DNA of 28,714 bases from SHZI01 sp038214295 (GTDB lineage: Bacteria > Pseudomonadota > Gammaproteobacteria > Steroidobacterales > GCA-2729495), in the NCBI GenBank assembly GCA_038214295.1, contig JBBQSA010000039.1:1-28714 (forward strand), read 5' to 3'. Both the position numbers and the translations under genes were made by a program. Position 1 is the stretch's first letter, and each line of letters opens with the position of its first letter. The notes under the pieces are model-generated. The model made no database searches and had not been told where the DNA came from. It worked only from the letters and a program-made list of their open reading frames with translations. Shown one piece after another: positions 1-8,205 of this stretch.

Positions 1-2524
1 TGGTGGCCCGCGGCCGCTCGCCGCCGCTGCCGGGGAACAGCCGGACGAGTGCCTTGTCGAGGGTGTCCTCCATCACGATCCGGTTGCGGTAGGCCACCAC
101 GACGCGCTTCAGTTCAGGGATGCGGCCGCCGTCGGCCCGCAGGTACAGCGGGCGGATATAGACCAGCGATTCCTCGATGGGGATGACTAGCAGCGCGCCC
201 TGGATCACCTCGGAACCCTGCTGGTTCCACAGGGTGATCTGCGGAGCAATGTCCTGGTCCTGGCTGATGCGGGCCGCGATCTGCCGCGGGCCGAAAATCA
301 CGGTCTGCTTGGGCAACTGGAACACGATCAGCTGCCCGTAATTGTCACCGTCGCTGCGCGCGACCATCCACGCGGCCAGGTTGTCCTTCTGCCGTGGGGT
401 GTAGGGCAGCATCTGGATGAACTCCGGCGTCGTGCCACCCGGCAGCTTCATGATCGTGTAGTAGGGCGACATCGGCGGGCCGCCCTCGGCTGCGTCCAGT
501 GACGGTATGTCCCACTGGTCCTCGCGGTTGTAGAAAGTATCGGGGCTGGTCATGTGGAAGGTTGCGAACATCGCCGCCTGCAGGGCGAAGATTCCCTGCG
601 GGTAGCGCAGTCGCGTCCGCATGTCCTCGGGCATTGCGCGGAGGGGGCGAAACAGCTCGGGGAAGACGCGTGCCAGCGTGGCGGCCACCGGGTCCTGCGT
701 GTCGACGATGTGAAAGACCACGGTGCCGTCGTAGGCATCGATGGTCACCTTGACTGAATTGCGGATGTAGTTGATGCCGCCCGCGCTGGGCGTCGAATAC
801 GGGTAGCGCGTGCTCGTGGTATAGGCGTCCTGCACCCAGATGAGCCGGCCCCCCGAGATCGCCAGGTAGGGATCCGGGTCGTAGGTCAGGAACGGCGCGA
901 TCCGCCGGACGCGCTCGGCGATGCGCCGGTAAATCAGCACGCGGCTGTCGGCGGTGAGATTGGGCGTAAAGAACACGTTCGGCGAGTTGAAACGGATCGC
1001 GAACAGCAGGCGCCGCCACAGGCTGTCGATCGCGATCCCGCCCTTGCCCTGGTAGCTGCCGAAGACGTTGTCGTCGCCCTTCGGGTAGTCGAACTCCGCG
1101 GTATCGGTCTTCACGAACACATGGTCGTTCGAGAGTTCGCCAAAGTAGATGCCGGGCTGATCGACCTTCAGGTCCACGCTCGAGGTCAGCGGCAGGTCCT
1201 TGATGAAGAGCACCGGCAGGCCCTCGGGCGTGACCTGGTTGACGGGTCCGAGGGTCAGGCCGTAGCCGTGGGTAAAGGTCAGGCGCTCGTTGATCCACGT
1301 GGCGCTGGGCAGGGCGTTGGAATTCATCTCGCGCGCCGAGAGCATGATTTGCCGGTACTCACCGTCGATGACGTAGCGGTCGTTGTCGACTGAGGCGAAA
1401 TCGTAGTAAGTGCGGATCTCCTGCAGCTGCCCGAAGGTGTCGAGAAGCGGTTGCTCGTTCCAGAGGGGCACGTTGTCGAAGGTTGCCCGATTGCGATCGA
1501 TATCCGCTGCCGTGAGTGATGCCTCCCCGGACAGCTGCCGCTCCTCGACGCGATCGAGCGCGAAGCCCTTCCGGGTGGCCGCGATCGAATGGATGATGTA
1601 CGGCACCTCGCTGACCTGCTCGTTGGGCGCCACCACCAGCCGCTGGAGCGCGGTCGCGTACAGCTCACCGGCAAACACCACGACAGCGTAACCGCCGGCC
1701 GCCGCCAGCAGCGGCCAGAAGCGCGCCGTGCGCGTCTGCCACAGGGCCAGCACGCTGCCGAGCAGGGCGACCACGACGAGGACCCACTGGGCCGGTATCC
1801 GGGCGTTGACGTCCACGTACGAGGCCCCGTAGACGATCCCCGACGGGGTAATCATCAGCTCCGCAAGTCCCAGCCAGGCCCGGCCGGCGAGCAGCAGCAG
1901 CAGCAGCGCTACCAGCACGCTCAGGTGGCGACGGGCGCCGTCACTGATCTGCAGGCCGCGTACCGGATCGAGCGCCAGATTCTGGCTGGCGTAGTGCGCG
2001 CCGCCAACGCCGAATGCCGCGAGCAGCAGTGTCCACAGCGAGAAAGTCAGCAGGGCCTGCAGCAGGGGTAGCTGGAAGACGTAGAAACCCACGTCGTGCC
2101 CGAGGATGGGATCGCTGGTCCCGAAGGGGACCGCGTTGCGCGCCATCAGCCATACATCCCATTGCGCCGCTGCGTAGGAGGCCAGCAGTGCCCCGGCGAT
2201 GAGGCTGCCGATCAGGAACAGTGGCTTGAGGCTTGCCATGTCGAAGGCCACCGTGCGCGGGCCCTCCGGCCCGTACACAGTGAACTCCCGCCGTCCCATC
2301 GAGCGCTGGGCGAGCCAGAGGTTAGCCTGGAGGATGGCAAAGGCGACCACGAAACCGGCCGACCCGAGCAGGAGGCGGGTGCTGAGCGTGCGCACGAACA
2401 CCTGCTCGAAACCGACTTCGATGAACCACAGCCAGTCGGTGTACACGCCCGCCATCGAGCCCAGCAGCAGGGACAGCAGGAACAGGCCGATCAGTACCGG
2501 CGCGACTAGTTTCTGATAGCGCAT
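1..2524 (-). CDS. UPF0182 family integral membrane protein (partial, C-terminus beyond window)
   Basis: This frame stays open for 841 codons from the ATG at 2524 down to the window edge, so the C-terminus is missing. The start reads MRYQKLVAPVLIGLFLLSLL, and the first quarter of the protein is rich in hydrophobic helices. The remainder is a large soluble, probably extracytoplasmic, region. Stretches such as VFAGELYATALQRLVVAPNE (about 1620-1680), LTFTHGYGLTLGPVNQVTPEG (about 1200-1290) and ELKRVVVAYRNRIVMEDTLD (about 55-118) match the conserved parts of UPF0182 (COG1615, PF03699), whose members usually run 900-1000 aa. The biochemical function of the family is unknown. The gene lies 71 bp downstream of a decayed PEP-CTERM gene and has only a weak ribosome binding site. 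Confidence 0.92.
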   Translation of the reverse strand, partial: MRYQKLVAPVLIGLFLLSLLLGSMAGVYTDWLWFIEVGFEQVFVRTLSTRLLLGSAGFVVAFAILQANLWLAQRSMGRREFTVYGPEGPRTVAFDMASLKPLFLIGSLIAGALLASYAAAQWDVWLMARNAVPFGTSDPILGHDVGFYVFQLPLLQALLTFSLWTLLLAAFGVGGAHYASQNLALDPVRGLQISDGARRHLSVLVALLLLLLAGRAWLGLAELMITPSGIVYGASYVDVNARIPAQWVLVVVALLGSVLALWQTRTARFWPLLAAAGGYAVVVFAGELYATALQRLVVAPNEQVSEVPYIIHSIAATRKGFALDRVEERQLSGEASLTAADIDRNRATFDNVPLWNEQPLLDTFGQLQEIRTYYDFASVDNDRYVIDGEYRQIMLSAREMNSNALPSATWINERLTFTHGYGLTLGPVNQVTPEGLPVLFIKDLPLTSSVDLKVDQPGIYFGELSNDHVFVKTDTAEFDYPKGDDNVFGSYQGKGGIAIDSLWRRLLFAIRFNSPNVFFTPNLTADSRVLIYRRIAERVRRIAPFLTYDPDPYLAISGGRLIWVQDAYTTSTRYPYSTPSAGGINYIRNSVKVTIDAYDGTVVFHIVDTQDPVAATLARVFPELFRPLRAMPEDMRTRLRYPQGIFALQAAMFATFHMTSPDTFYNREDQWDIPSLDAAEGGPPMSPYYTIMKLPGGTTPEFIQMLPYTPRQKDNLAAWMVARSDGDNYGQLIVFQLPKQTVIFGPRQIAARISQDQDIAPQITLWNQQGSEVIQGALLVIPIEESLVYIRPLYLRADGGRIPELKRVVVAYRNRIVMEDTLDKALVRLFPGSGGERPRAT

Positions 2525-2595
2525 GCTCTGGATGCCCTGCAGTGGCGGCAGTAGGACGGGTACTGCACCTCGGAGTCTACAGTATGGCCGCCGGG

Positions 2596-3086
2596 CTATT
2601 CGCGCCGGCGAACGAACCCTGCCAGGCCGAGAGCCGAAGCAAACAGCCAGGCCGCGGCCGGCACCGGCACGACGCTCTCGTTGATGTTGACCGGGCTCCC
2701 GGAAATCGTGACGTTGTTGAATGCCAGGCCGGAATCGTAGTAGGTGTCGCTCCAGTTGGTCACGCCAAACTCGAGAACATAATTGCCTGCCGCCAGCACG
2801 GCAAAGTTGGCCTGTACCCACCCGGTGTCAGGGTGGCGGCGGGCAAGGGCATGCCGAATCCCGCGCCATCCGTCGTCACGTAGTTGAAGTCGAACTGCAG
2901 CATGTCGCCGGCGCCTGCCGTAAAGCTGTCGGAGCGCAGGATCGAGCCGTTGGTATTGCCAATACCGCCGTTGATGCCGGGGACAATGTAGGACAGTCCT
3001 GCGCCGGGCACCCCGCCCCAGGTGGAAACCCAGCTGTAGCTAAGGCCGCCGCTGGGGGGCCCTGTGACCCTTGACCGGTTCGCCGG
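2596..3086 (-). pseudogene. Decayed PEP-CTERM sorting-domain protein (no signal peptide, frameshifted)
   Basis: The 3' part reads in one frame through AAGNYVLEFGVTNWSDTYYD and ends in VPVPAAAWLFASALGLAG followed by FVRRRE: a PEP-CTERM-type tail of short VP motif, hydrophobic helix and Arg cluster. The 5' part reads in another frame through GGLSYSWVSTWGGVPGAG and LQFDFNYVTTDGAGFG. The two halves belong together only if the frame changes near 2820-2850. Intact relatives, as I recall the family, have a longer insert between the DGAG and FGMP segments, so a deletion is likely as well. The 5' end has no ATG and no signal peptide: reading back in frame meets TAA at 3087-3089, then the stop of the neighbouring lipoprotein gene. 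A sequencing error could explain the frameshift but not the missing N-terminus. Confidence 0.72.
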
Positions 3087-3098
3087 TTATGGCCTCCG

Positions 3099-3599
3099 CT
3101 AATCGGCTGACGGTGCTGCGGGCCGGTCGGAATTCCAGATGTCGCGGATGATGAGCCACCGGCCGCCCTCGCGGTGCCAGACCTCCACCCACTTGCCCAT
3201 GTCCACCGTTGCGCCGGACTTGTCCTGGACCGAGAACGTCCCGGAACGCCAGCCGAGGTCGCCGGCCACGCCAATCGCGCCCTCTGCGGACTCGACCGCC
3301 ACGCTCATGCCGGCGGCCTGTGCCTGTGCCATGTCGGCCGAGAAGTATTCCTTCATGGCTGCCTTGCCGCGGAAGCCTGGCGAACCGGGGGGCATGAGGA
3401 CCGCGTCGTCCGCATAGAGCGCGACGATCGCGTCGGCGTTAGCCGCGTTGTAGGCGTTGTCCCAGCCGCTACCGGCGGCAGCGATGGCCGCCTTGTCGGC
3501 GACGGTATCCGGTGCCTTCGCTGGAGGCTGGCAGCCGGCGAGAACAATCAGGCCGGCGATGATGGCGATGCAACGGGACTGTGGATTGCGAAGTTGCAT
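3099..3599 (-). CDS. SnoaL-like / DUF4440-type lipoprotein
   Basis: The product is 166 aa. The N-terminus is a lipoprotein signal: hydrophobic residues 11-21, then lipobox L20-A-G-C23, so the mature protein should be lipid-anchored in the envelope. The mature part has the NTF2-fold pattern of SnoaL/DUF4440 proteins: a helix with WDNAYNAANADAIVALYADDAV (46-67), then PGFRGKAAMKEYF (74-86), and beta strands ending WVEVWHREGGRWLIIRDIWN (137-156). Proteins of this fold range from steroid-isomerase-like enzymes to simple binding proteins, so no reaction can be assigned. I chose the start at 3599 because the lipobox follows it and a GGGGA motif lies just upstream; the frame is open further but without signal-peptide character. 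It follows the DUF4242 gene by 46 bp and is probably cotranscribed. Confidence 0.85.
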   Translation of the reverse strand: MQLRNPQSRCIAIIAGLIVLAGCQPPAKAPDTVADKAAIAAAGSGWDNAYNAANADAIVALYADDAVLMPPGSPGFRGKAAMKEYFSADMAQAQAAGMSVAVESAEGAIGVAGDLGWRSGTFSVQDKSGATVDMGKWVEVWHREGGRWLIIRDIWNSDRPAAPSAD

Positions 3600-3645
3600 G
3601 AGGTATCCCCGAAGTGGTGGCCTGCGTGCTGCGCCTGACGGGAGC

Positions 3646-3918
3646 CTACTCGGCGGTCGTCGGGTCGATGATTCCCCGCACCACCGAGATCTTGTTGGCG
3701 GGAAAACCGCCCAGACTGGCGTGTTCCCGCACCAGGGCCTCGTTAGGGGCAAGGTAGACGCAGTAGACCTTGTCGTCCGTCACGTAGCTCTGGACCCACT
3801 GGATCGAGGGGCCGAGCTTGCCCAAGACCCCGCAGGACTTCATGGATATATCCCGGAGGTCCGCCGCCGACAGCTTGCCGGCGCCGGGGATGTCGCGTTC
3901 GATCAGATACCTTGGCAT
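3646..3918 (-). CDS. DUF4242 domain-containing protein
   Basis: The product is 90 aa and fills the whole DUF4242 domain (PF14026). Typical features are the MPRYLIERDIPGAGKLSAAD start, a Ser-Cys pair (28-29), WVQSYVTDDKVYCVYLAP (41-58), and the end GGFPANKISVVRGIIDPTTA (70-89). Family members are small, mostly cytoplasmic ferredoxin-fold proteins. One relative (SCO4226) is described as nickel-binding, but I do not transfer that here. A clear AGGAGA ribosome binding site lies 6 nt before the ATG. It is the first gene of an apparent two-gene unit with the SnoaL-like lipoprotein. A 10-bp direct repeat sits in its upstream region. Confidence 0.88.
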   Translation of the reverse strand: MPRYLIERDIPGAGKLSAADLRDISMKSCGVLGKLGPSIQWVQSYVTDDKVYCVYLAPNEALVREHASLGGFPANKISVVRGIIDPTTAE

Positions 3919-3965
3919 CGTGATTCTCCTATCTGACAGGCGGATGAGGAGCGTTCATTCCTTAC

Positions 3966-4008
3966 GCCACTCCATCAGCTCACGGCTCGCTATTCCTAGC
4001 CACTCCAT
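3966..4008. repeat. Paired 10-bp direct repeat upstream of the DUF4242 gene
   Basis: GCCACTCCAT occurs at 3966-3975 and again at 3999-4008. The start-to-start distance is 33 bp, about three helical turns. The second copy is also the left arm of GCCAC-N8-GTGGC (3999-4016). The pair lies 48-90 bp upstream of the DUF4242 start codon, where an operator or activator site would sit. It could also be chance or a small duplication. Confidence 0.4.
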
Positions 4009-4032
4009 GGCGTGGCGGACAGTCACCCAGGA

Positions 4033-4058
4033 AAAAGGCCGCCTTGCGGCGGCCTTTT
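4033..4058 (-). terminator. Intrinsic terminator of the SGNH hydrolase gene (possibly bidirectional)
   Basis: AAAAGGCCGCC (4033-4043) and GGCGGCCTTTT (4048-4058) form a perfect 11-bp stem around a 4-nt loop. On the minus strand the hairpin ends in a run of five T, 28 bp after the stop codon of the SGNH hydrolase. The plus-strand copy ends in four T, so it could work both ways, although no plus-strand gene ends here. Confidence 0.85.
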
Positions 4059-4086
4059 CGGGAGGCTCGTCAGTGCGTTATCAGTC

Positions 4087-5043
4087 TCAGGCTGCCTTTC
4101 TCCGCAGTCCGCCGAGGGCCGCGAAAGCCGAGATGAGCAGGATGGCGGCCTGGGGCACCGGGACCACCGTCGCGGCGAGGTTGCCCAGCAGCTGGTGGGC
4201 CGTCGTGGTCGGGTGGATACCGTCCCAGAAGATGTAGGAGCCCGGGGTGGCGCAGACCGTACCGCCGCCGGTGGTGGGGCCGGTGTAGCAGCGCTGGTTC
4301 GTGTTGGTGAAGCCGTTGCCCGGGGCGCCGGCGATCTGGTCATTAAGGAAGCCGAACACGTTCAGGCTGAAGATATTGATCCCGAGACCCGATGCCAGGC
4401 CCGGCATCGCCGCGGCGAGCTGGGCGTTGAAGGTCGTGGAGAGGAAGGTCGCGCCCGCGACAACCGCCGGACCGCCGGCAATTGCGTCCGGGGTCAGGCC
4501 GACGTTCGGCAGGTTGGGTACCAGGAACTTGGTGGCGCCAGCGGCTGCCAGTGACGTGATGATGCCACTCAGGTTCGTGACGGAGTTGGTGATGTTCCCT
4601 GCGCGCACGTCGTTGCCGCCGCCCCAGACCACGTACAGCGCATTCGGATCAGCAACGCCGCCGACTGCGCTGAGGTACATCCCGGCCTGATCCGTCAGGG
4701 TCGGAACGCCAGGCGCATAGCCCGGACCGGTGACCGCGCCGCCGAAGGCGTAGTTCTTGCCCCCGAGCAAGGAGGGATTGACAGCACCAAGCCCGAGGTT
4801 GGCGGACAGGGTGTCGACCCAGATGGGGCCGTTGCTGAAGCGGCCGGTGGCATACGGCGCACCCGGTTGCAATCCGCCCGTCAGGACGGCGACATTGCCC
4901 GTGTCCGACAGGCTGTCGCCGAACACGTACATGGCGCTGAAGGCCGACGCCTGCGCCGACACCAGGGCGATGAACAAGGCGCCGACAAGAGAGATCGTGC
5001 GTAGACCGCGGGCGACGGGGCGCCCCGCTATTTGACTCAACAT
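4087..5043 (-). CDS. Exported SGNH/GDSL hydrolase with PEP-CTERM-like anchor
   Basis: The product is 318 aa. A signal peptide covers about residues 1-34 (Arg-rich start, hydrophobic 16-30, AQASA cleavage region). The SGNH blocks are all present: block I FGDSLSDTGN with nucleophile Ser44, block III GGGND (141-145) with Asn144, and block V DGIHPT with Asp274 and His277. The C-terminus (294-318) is VPVP, a hydrophobic helix and LRRK, a variant PEP-CTERM sorting signal that an exosortase would process. The enzyme is therefore expected outside the inner membrane, as an esterase, lipase or acyl-polysaccharide hydrolase; the substrate cannot be read. A GGGAGA ribosome binding site precedes the ATG, and a strong terminator follows. 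No exosortase gene is in the window. Confidence 0.9.
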   Translation of the reverse strand: MLSQIAGRPVARGLRTISLVGALFIALVSAQASAFSAMYVFGDSLSDTGNVAVLTGGLQPGAPYATGRFSNGPIWVDTLSANLGLGAVNPSLLGGKNYAFGGAVTGPGYAPGVPTLTDQAGMYLSAVGGVADPNALYVVWGGGNDVRAGNITNSVTNLSGIITSLAAAGATKFLVPNLPNVGLTPDAIAGGPAVVAGATFLSTTFNAQLAAAMPGLASGLGINIFSLNVFGFLNDQIAGAPGNGFTNTNQRCYTGPTTGGGTVCATPGSYIFWDGIHPTTTAHQLLGNLAATVVPVPQAAILLISAFAALGGLRRKAA

Positions 5044-5218
5044 TCTGTTTCTCCCACTAAGGTGCGACGGTTGCAGTTATGACGGTTATCGTTGTTTAAA
5101 GGCCGCTTCCGGGAGTGTATGCCTGCCGTGGGCAAAACTGTACATAAGTTAATGATGGAAGTTTGCTTTACATAACCATGGGCTTGCGCGCGATGGCCGG
5201 CTCCCGCCGGAGGCCTCC

Positions 5219-5842
5219 ATGACCGAGCCCGACGTGGTCCTTACAGATCTCGCGCTGGCGCTGCAGGCCGCCTGGTTCGCCCGGGTGCTTGGCCGGGAAG
5301 TGGCCGACGCCTGGCAACGCGCGAGCCTGCGCGCGCTCTTTGGTGGCCTCGCGCTCGCCGCACTGACAGGTGGCCTTTGGCACGGCTTCTGGACGCTGCC
5401 GTCGCCGCAGTCTGACCGGGTCTGGTGGCTGACGATGGTCTTCGCCGGGATCGCGGCCGGGGGCTATGCGCTGGTCGGCCTTGGCCTGCACCGACGGCGC
5501 CGGATGTCGGCGGCGTTCGCGGTGGCCGTCGTCGTCACCGGCTATGCGGTGGCGGCATTCCTGCACCCGGATTTCCGGCTGACCGTGCTGATCGTGATTC
5601 CCGCGACGGTGGTTTTTGCGAGCGGCCTGTGGCGACAGTGGTCAAGGCCGGGAGCCGGCTTGGCGATGGTGGGAGCGGTACTGGAACTCCTCGCTGCCAT
5701 TCCCCAGCAGCTGGGCGTCGGTCTCGACGCCGTGCACCTGAGCCACAACGCCGTCTATCACCTCTTGCTGCTTGCCGCCCACTACCTGCTGTACCGGGGT
5801 CTGCGCCGGCTGCTGGCACCGTCGCTTCGACCGTCAGGCTGA
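5219..5842 (+). CDS. Seven-helix integral membrane protein (resembles DUF6962)
   Basis: The product is 207 aa with about seven predicted membrane segments (near residues 7-24, 39-59, 69-90, 97-115, 120-138, 146-163 and 175-193) separated by short loops. Notable motifs are GGLWHGF (51-57) in helix 2, an HRRRR patch (91-95) after helix 3, and LSHNAVYHLLLLAAHYLLYR (174-193) in the last helix. His residues in helices 2 and 7 could bind a cofactor or metal, but this is only a suggestion. I recall similar proteins under DUF6962; the function is unknown. A perfect GGAGG lies 5 nt upstream of the ATG. The gene converges on cofC and the two coding ends overlap by 9 bp. Confidence 0.8.
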   Translation: MTEPDVVLTDLALALQAAWFARVLGREVADAWQRASLRALFGGLALAALTGGLWHGFWTLPSPQSDRVWWLTMVFAGIAAGGYALVGLGLHRRRRMSAAFAVAVVVTGYAVAAFLHPDFRLTVLIVIPATVVFASGLWRQWSRPGAGLAMVGAVLELLAAIPQQLGVGLDAVHLSHNAVYHLLLLAAHYLLYRGLRRLLAPSLRPSG

Positions 5843-6490
5843 CTTGAGCCGCGCGGTGACGCCGCTGGCCTTCAACCAGGCCAGCGTCGCGCAGGCGAGC
5901 CGCTGGCCGAGCAGCCAGCGGAGGTCCTCGGGACTGTCCACGTCCCGCGCAAAGCCGGCGACGGCCACCGACCGCGCCGGGACACCGGCGGCGGTGGCGG
6001 CGGCCAGGTGGCGCGCCGCGCTGTCCGGGCCGTAAAGGAAGGGAATGATGGTTGGCGGTGAGAGCAGCAGCGCGTTCGTGCCGCCGTCGCTGGCGGCCGG
6101 GCACACGGTGACGCCGCTCCGGTGGCCGTCGAGCAGGCGGGTGATATCGCTGGCCGAGAGCGTCGGCAAGTCGGCGGGCACGACGAGCAGGTGCCGCACG
6201 CCCTGGGTCTGCAGGTCAGCGGCCACGCGGCCCAGCGCAACGCGGTAGTCCTCACCTGCCTGTTCGGCGTAGATCCGGGCGCCGGAGGTCTCGGCCAGCG
6301 CCGCGAGCCGTGGCTCGGTGCTGAGTAGTGCAATGCCGCTGATGTCGGGCGCCGCCTGCAGCGCACGCAGCACGTCCCGCGCCATCTCCTCGGCGAGACG
6401 GGCGCACTCGGCGCGGGTGAGCAGGCCGTCCAGCCGGGACTTGGCGGTGGCGAAAGGCTTGATCGGCACGAGTGCCCAGGCGGCGGGCAT
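5834..6490 (-). CDS. cofC: CofC-type guanylyltransferase of coenzyme F420 biosynthesis
   Basis: The product is 218 aa. It activates a three-carbon phospho-acid (2-phospholactate, phosphoenolpyruvate or 3-phosphoglycerate, depending on lineage) with GTP, giving the donor used by CofD. Visible motifs are VPIKPFATAKSRL (8-20, nucleotide-binding N-terminus), VVPADLPTLSASDI (103-116, metal-binding Asp), DGGTNALLL (135-143) and GPDSAARHL (154-162), all typical of CofC/FbiD. It is the last gene of the npdG-cofE-cofD-cofC operon, 3 bp after cofD. The three-carbon substrate cannot be deduced with confidence by eye. Confidence 0.93.
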   Translation of the reverse strand: MPAAWALVPIKPFATAKSRLDGLLTRAECARLAEEMARDVLRALQAAPDISGIALLSTEPRLAALAETSGARIYAEQAGEDYRVALGRVAADLQTQGVRHLLVVPADLPTLSASDITRLLDGHRSGVTVCPAASDGGTNALLLSPPTIIPFLYGPDSAARHLAAATAAGVPARSVAVAGFARDVDSPEDLRWLLGQRLACATLAWLKASGVTARLKSA

Positions 6491-6493
6491 GGG

Positions 6494-7447
6494 CTAGCGG
6501 GGCGCCGCGAAACCGAGGGCGAATTCGGCGAGGCGGATCCGGTCCTCGAGGGTTGTCATCACCGTGTGCGTCGCGCCCACGGCAAGCCCGCTGGCGATGA
6601 GACCGTCAGCCTCGGCCCGGTCGGACTCGTCGAGGATATAGCCATCGAGCAGGTCGCTGTAGTGGCCGGCGACCGCGGCCGCGGTCACCGGCACGCCCAG
6701 TTCCACCATGATCTTCGCAGTCGGCCCCTTCAGCGCCCGGCCGCCAACGATCGGGGAGATCGCGATCACCGGTGCTGTCGTCGAGCGGAGTGCGGCGGCG
6801 AGGGACGGGATCGCGAGGATCGGGTCGATGCTGAGCCAGGGATTCGATGGCGCGATGAAGATGCCGGCGAGGTCCGGGTCGGTCAGCAGGCTCGCGAGGG
6901 CCGCGACGGGTGGTGCGCGGGTGGCGCCCTCGTAGCGCAGTGCCTGTACCCGGGGTTCCGCCGCGCGCCGGACGAAGTAGTCCTGGAAGTCGAGGGTGCC
7001 CGCGTCGGATTCCACGACCGTGCGCACCGGCGCGTCCGACATGGGCAGCAGCGACATGGCCACGCCAAGCTGTGTGCACAGGTGGCGGGTGACCTGGGTC
7101 AGTGTCTGGCCGGCGGCAAGCAGGCGGGTGCGCGCCAGGTGCGTGGCAAGGTCCCGGTCGCCCAGGCGGAACCAGGTGGCTTCGCCCAGCGCCTCGAGCC
7201 CGGTCATGGCGCTCCAGGTCTCGTCGCGGCAACCCCAGCCGGTGTCCTCGTTGACGAGTCCGGCCAGCGTGTACATCAGCGTGTCCAGGTCCGGCGAAAT
7301 GGCGAGCCCCAGGTGCGTGAAGTCATCGGCCGTGTTGGCGATGATCGTGAGCTGCTCCGGGCGCAGCACGCGGGCCAGGCCCAGCGCGAATTTCGCGCCA
7401 CCGACGCCGCCGGAGAGGAGCACGTAGCGGGGCAGGGGAGTTTTCAC
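6494..7447 (-). CDS. cofD: 2-phospho-L-lactate transferase (CofD/FbiA)
   Basis: The product is 317 aa, the usual length. It transfers the activated phospho-acid moiety onto the deazaflavin Fo, giving F420-0 or its dehydro form. The family signatures are LSGGVGGAKFALGL (11-24), NTADDF (38-43), LLPMSDAPVRT (133-143), APSNPWLSIDPIL (199-211) and SPIVGGRALKGPTAK (231-245). Its start codon overlaps the end of cofE by 4 bp, so translation is probably coupled. The enzyme needs Fo, made by FbiC or CofG/CofH, which is not encoded in this window. Confidence 0.96.
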   Translation of the reverse strand: MKTPLPRYVLLSGGVGGAKFALGLARVLRPEQLTIIANTADDFTHLGLAISPDLDTLMYTLAGLVNEDTGWGCRDETWSAMTGLEALGEATWFRLGDRDLATHLARTRLLAAGQTLTQVTRHLCTQLGVAMSLLPMSDAPVRTVVESDAGTLDFQDYFVRRAAEPRVQALRYEGATRAPPVAALASLLTDPDLAGIFIAPSNPWLSIDPILAIPSLAAALRSTTAPVIAISPIVGGRALKGPTAKIMVELGVPVTAAAVAGHYSDLLDGYILDESDRAEADGLIASGLAVGATHTVMTTLEDRIRLAEFALGFAAPR

Positions 7448-8202
7448 CGGAAGAGATCCTCGTGGGGTGGCCGAAGCGCGCTGCGCGCCGTCTGCTGCGA
7501 ATCGCCCGCGCCGGCGCCACGGACCAGGACGACGGGCGTGCCCTCAGCCGCTTCGCCCATGACCAGCACGGCCGCCGCCGCCAGGCTGTCCGCCACGGCA
7601 ACTTCACTCACCTGCAGCTGCCGGCCGAAGAGATCCGGCTGGCCGCGCAGGTCGTTCAGTGCCAGCAGCCCGGCGCAGCCGATCGCCGTGCCCACGGTGC
7701 CGAGCCGCCAGGGGCGGCCGATGCTGTCGGTGATGAGTACGCCGAGGGTGACGCCGAAGTCTTCCTGCAGGCGCGCGCGGAGCGCCGCCGCCGAGGCGTC
7801 CGCATCCAGTGGCAGCAGCAGCGCGGCGTCGTCGCTGCCCGCCAGGTTCGAGCGGTCGATGCCGGCATTTGCCAGGGTCACGCCCGAGTTGTGTTCCGTG
7901 ATGATCACGCCGGGCGTTACCCGGATCACCGAGCGGGACTCCCGGAGGATCAGTTCCACGACCCGCGGGTCCTTGTGGGCGCGCAGCGCGATGTCCCGCG
8001 CCTCTGCCGACGGCTCGACGGAGGCGAGTGCCACGATCCGGCCCTCGGCCTTCGACACGATCTTCTGGGCGACAGCCACCGCGTCGCCGGCGGCGGGGAC
8101 TTCACCCGCGGCGCGCAGGGCCGTCGCGATCAGGTGGGCGAGGTCCGCGCCGGGTTCCACGAGCGGCAGGCCGGGAATGCGGATGAAATGCAGGCCACTC
8201 AC
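7444..8202 (-). CDS. cofE: Coenzyme F420-0:L-glutamate ligase (CofE)
   Basis: The product is 252 aa. It adds gamma-linked glutamates to F420-0 using GTP. Visible signatures are VAQKIVSKAEGRIV (44-57), TEHNSGVTLANAGIDRSN (102-119), and ITDSIGRPWRLGTVGTAIG (157-175), the metal/GTP core. The length matches stand-alone archaeal-type CofE. The extra C-terminal FMN domain that actinobacterial FbiB carries is absent, so dehydro-F420-0 reduction, if needed, must be done by another protein. It starts 3 bp after npdG and overlaps cofD by 4 bp. Confidence 0.95.
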   Translation of the reverse strand: MSGLHFIRIPGLPLVEPGADLAHLIATALRAAGEVPAAGDAVAVAQKIVSKAEGRIVALASVEPSAEARDIALRAHKDPRVVELILRESRSVIRVTPGVIITEHNSGVTLANAGIDRSNLAGSDDAALLLPLDADASAAALRARLQEDFGVTLGVLITDSIGRPWRLGTVGTAIGCAGLLALNDLRGQPDLFGRQLQVSEVAVADSLAAAAVLVMGEAAEGTPVVLVRGAGAGDSQQTARSALRPPHEDLFR

Positions 8203-8205
8203 GGC

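Noticed and set aside
3074..3087. A hairpin (ACCGG-TTCG-CCGGT) just after the SnoaL-like lipoprotein gene
   Set aside because: It has only five base pairs and no T-run on the minus strand, so it is too weak to call a terminator.
5141..5175. Two TACATAA copies 28 bp apart upstream of the membrane protein gene
   Set aside because: They are short AT-rich words in a short AT-rich stretch and could easily be chance; no promoter spacing fits well.
5044..5218. A sigma-54 promoter for the PEP-CTERM hydrolase, as seen for some PEP-CTERM genes
   Set aside because: No GG-N10-GC pair with a good -24/-12 context is present on the minus strand of this gap.
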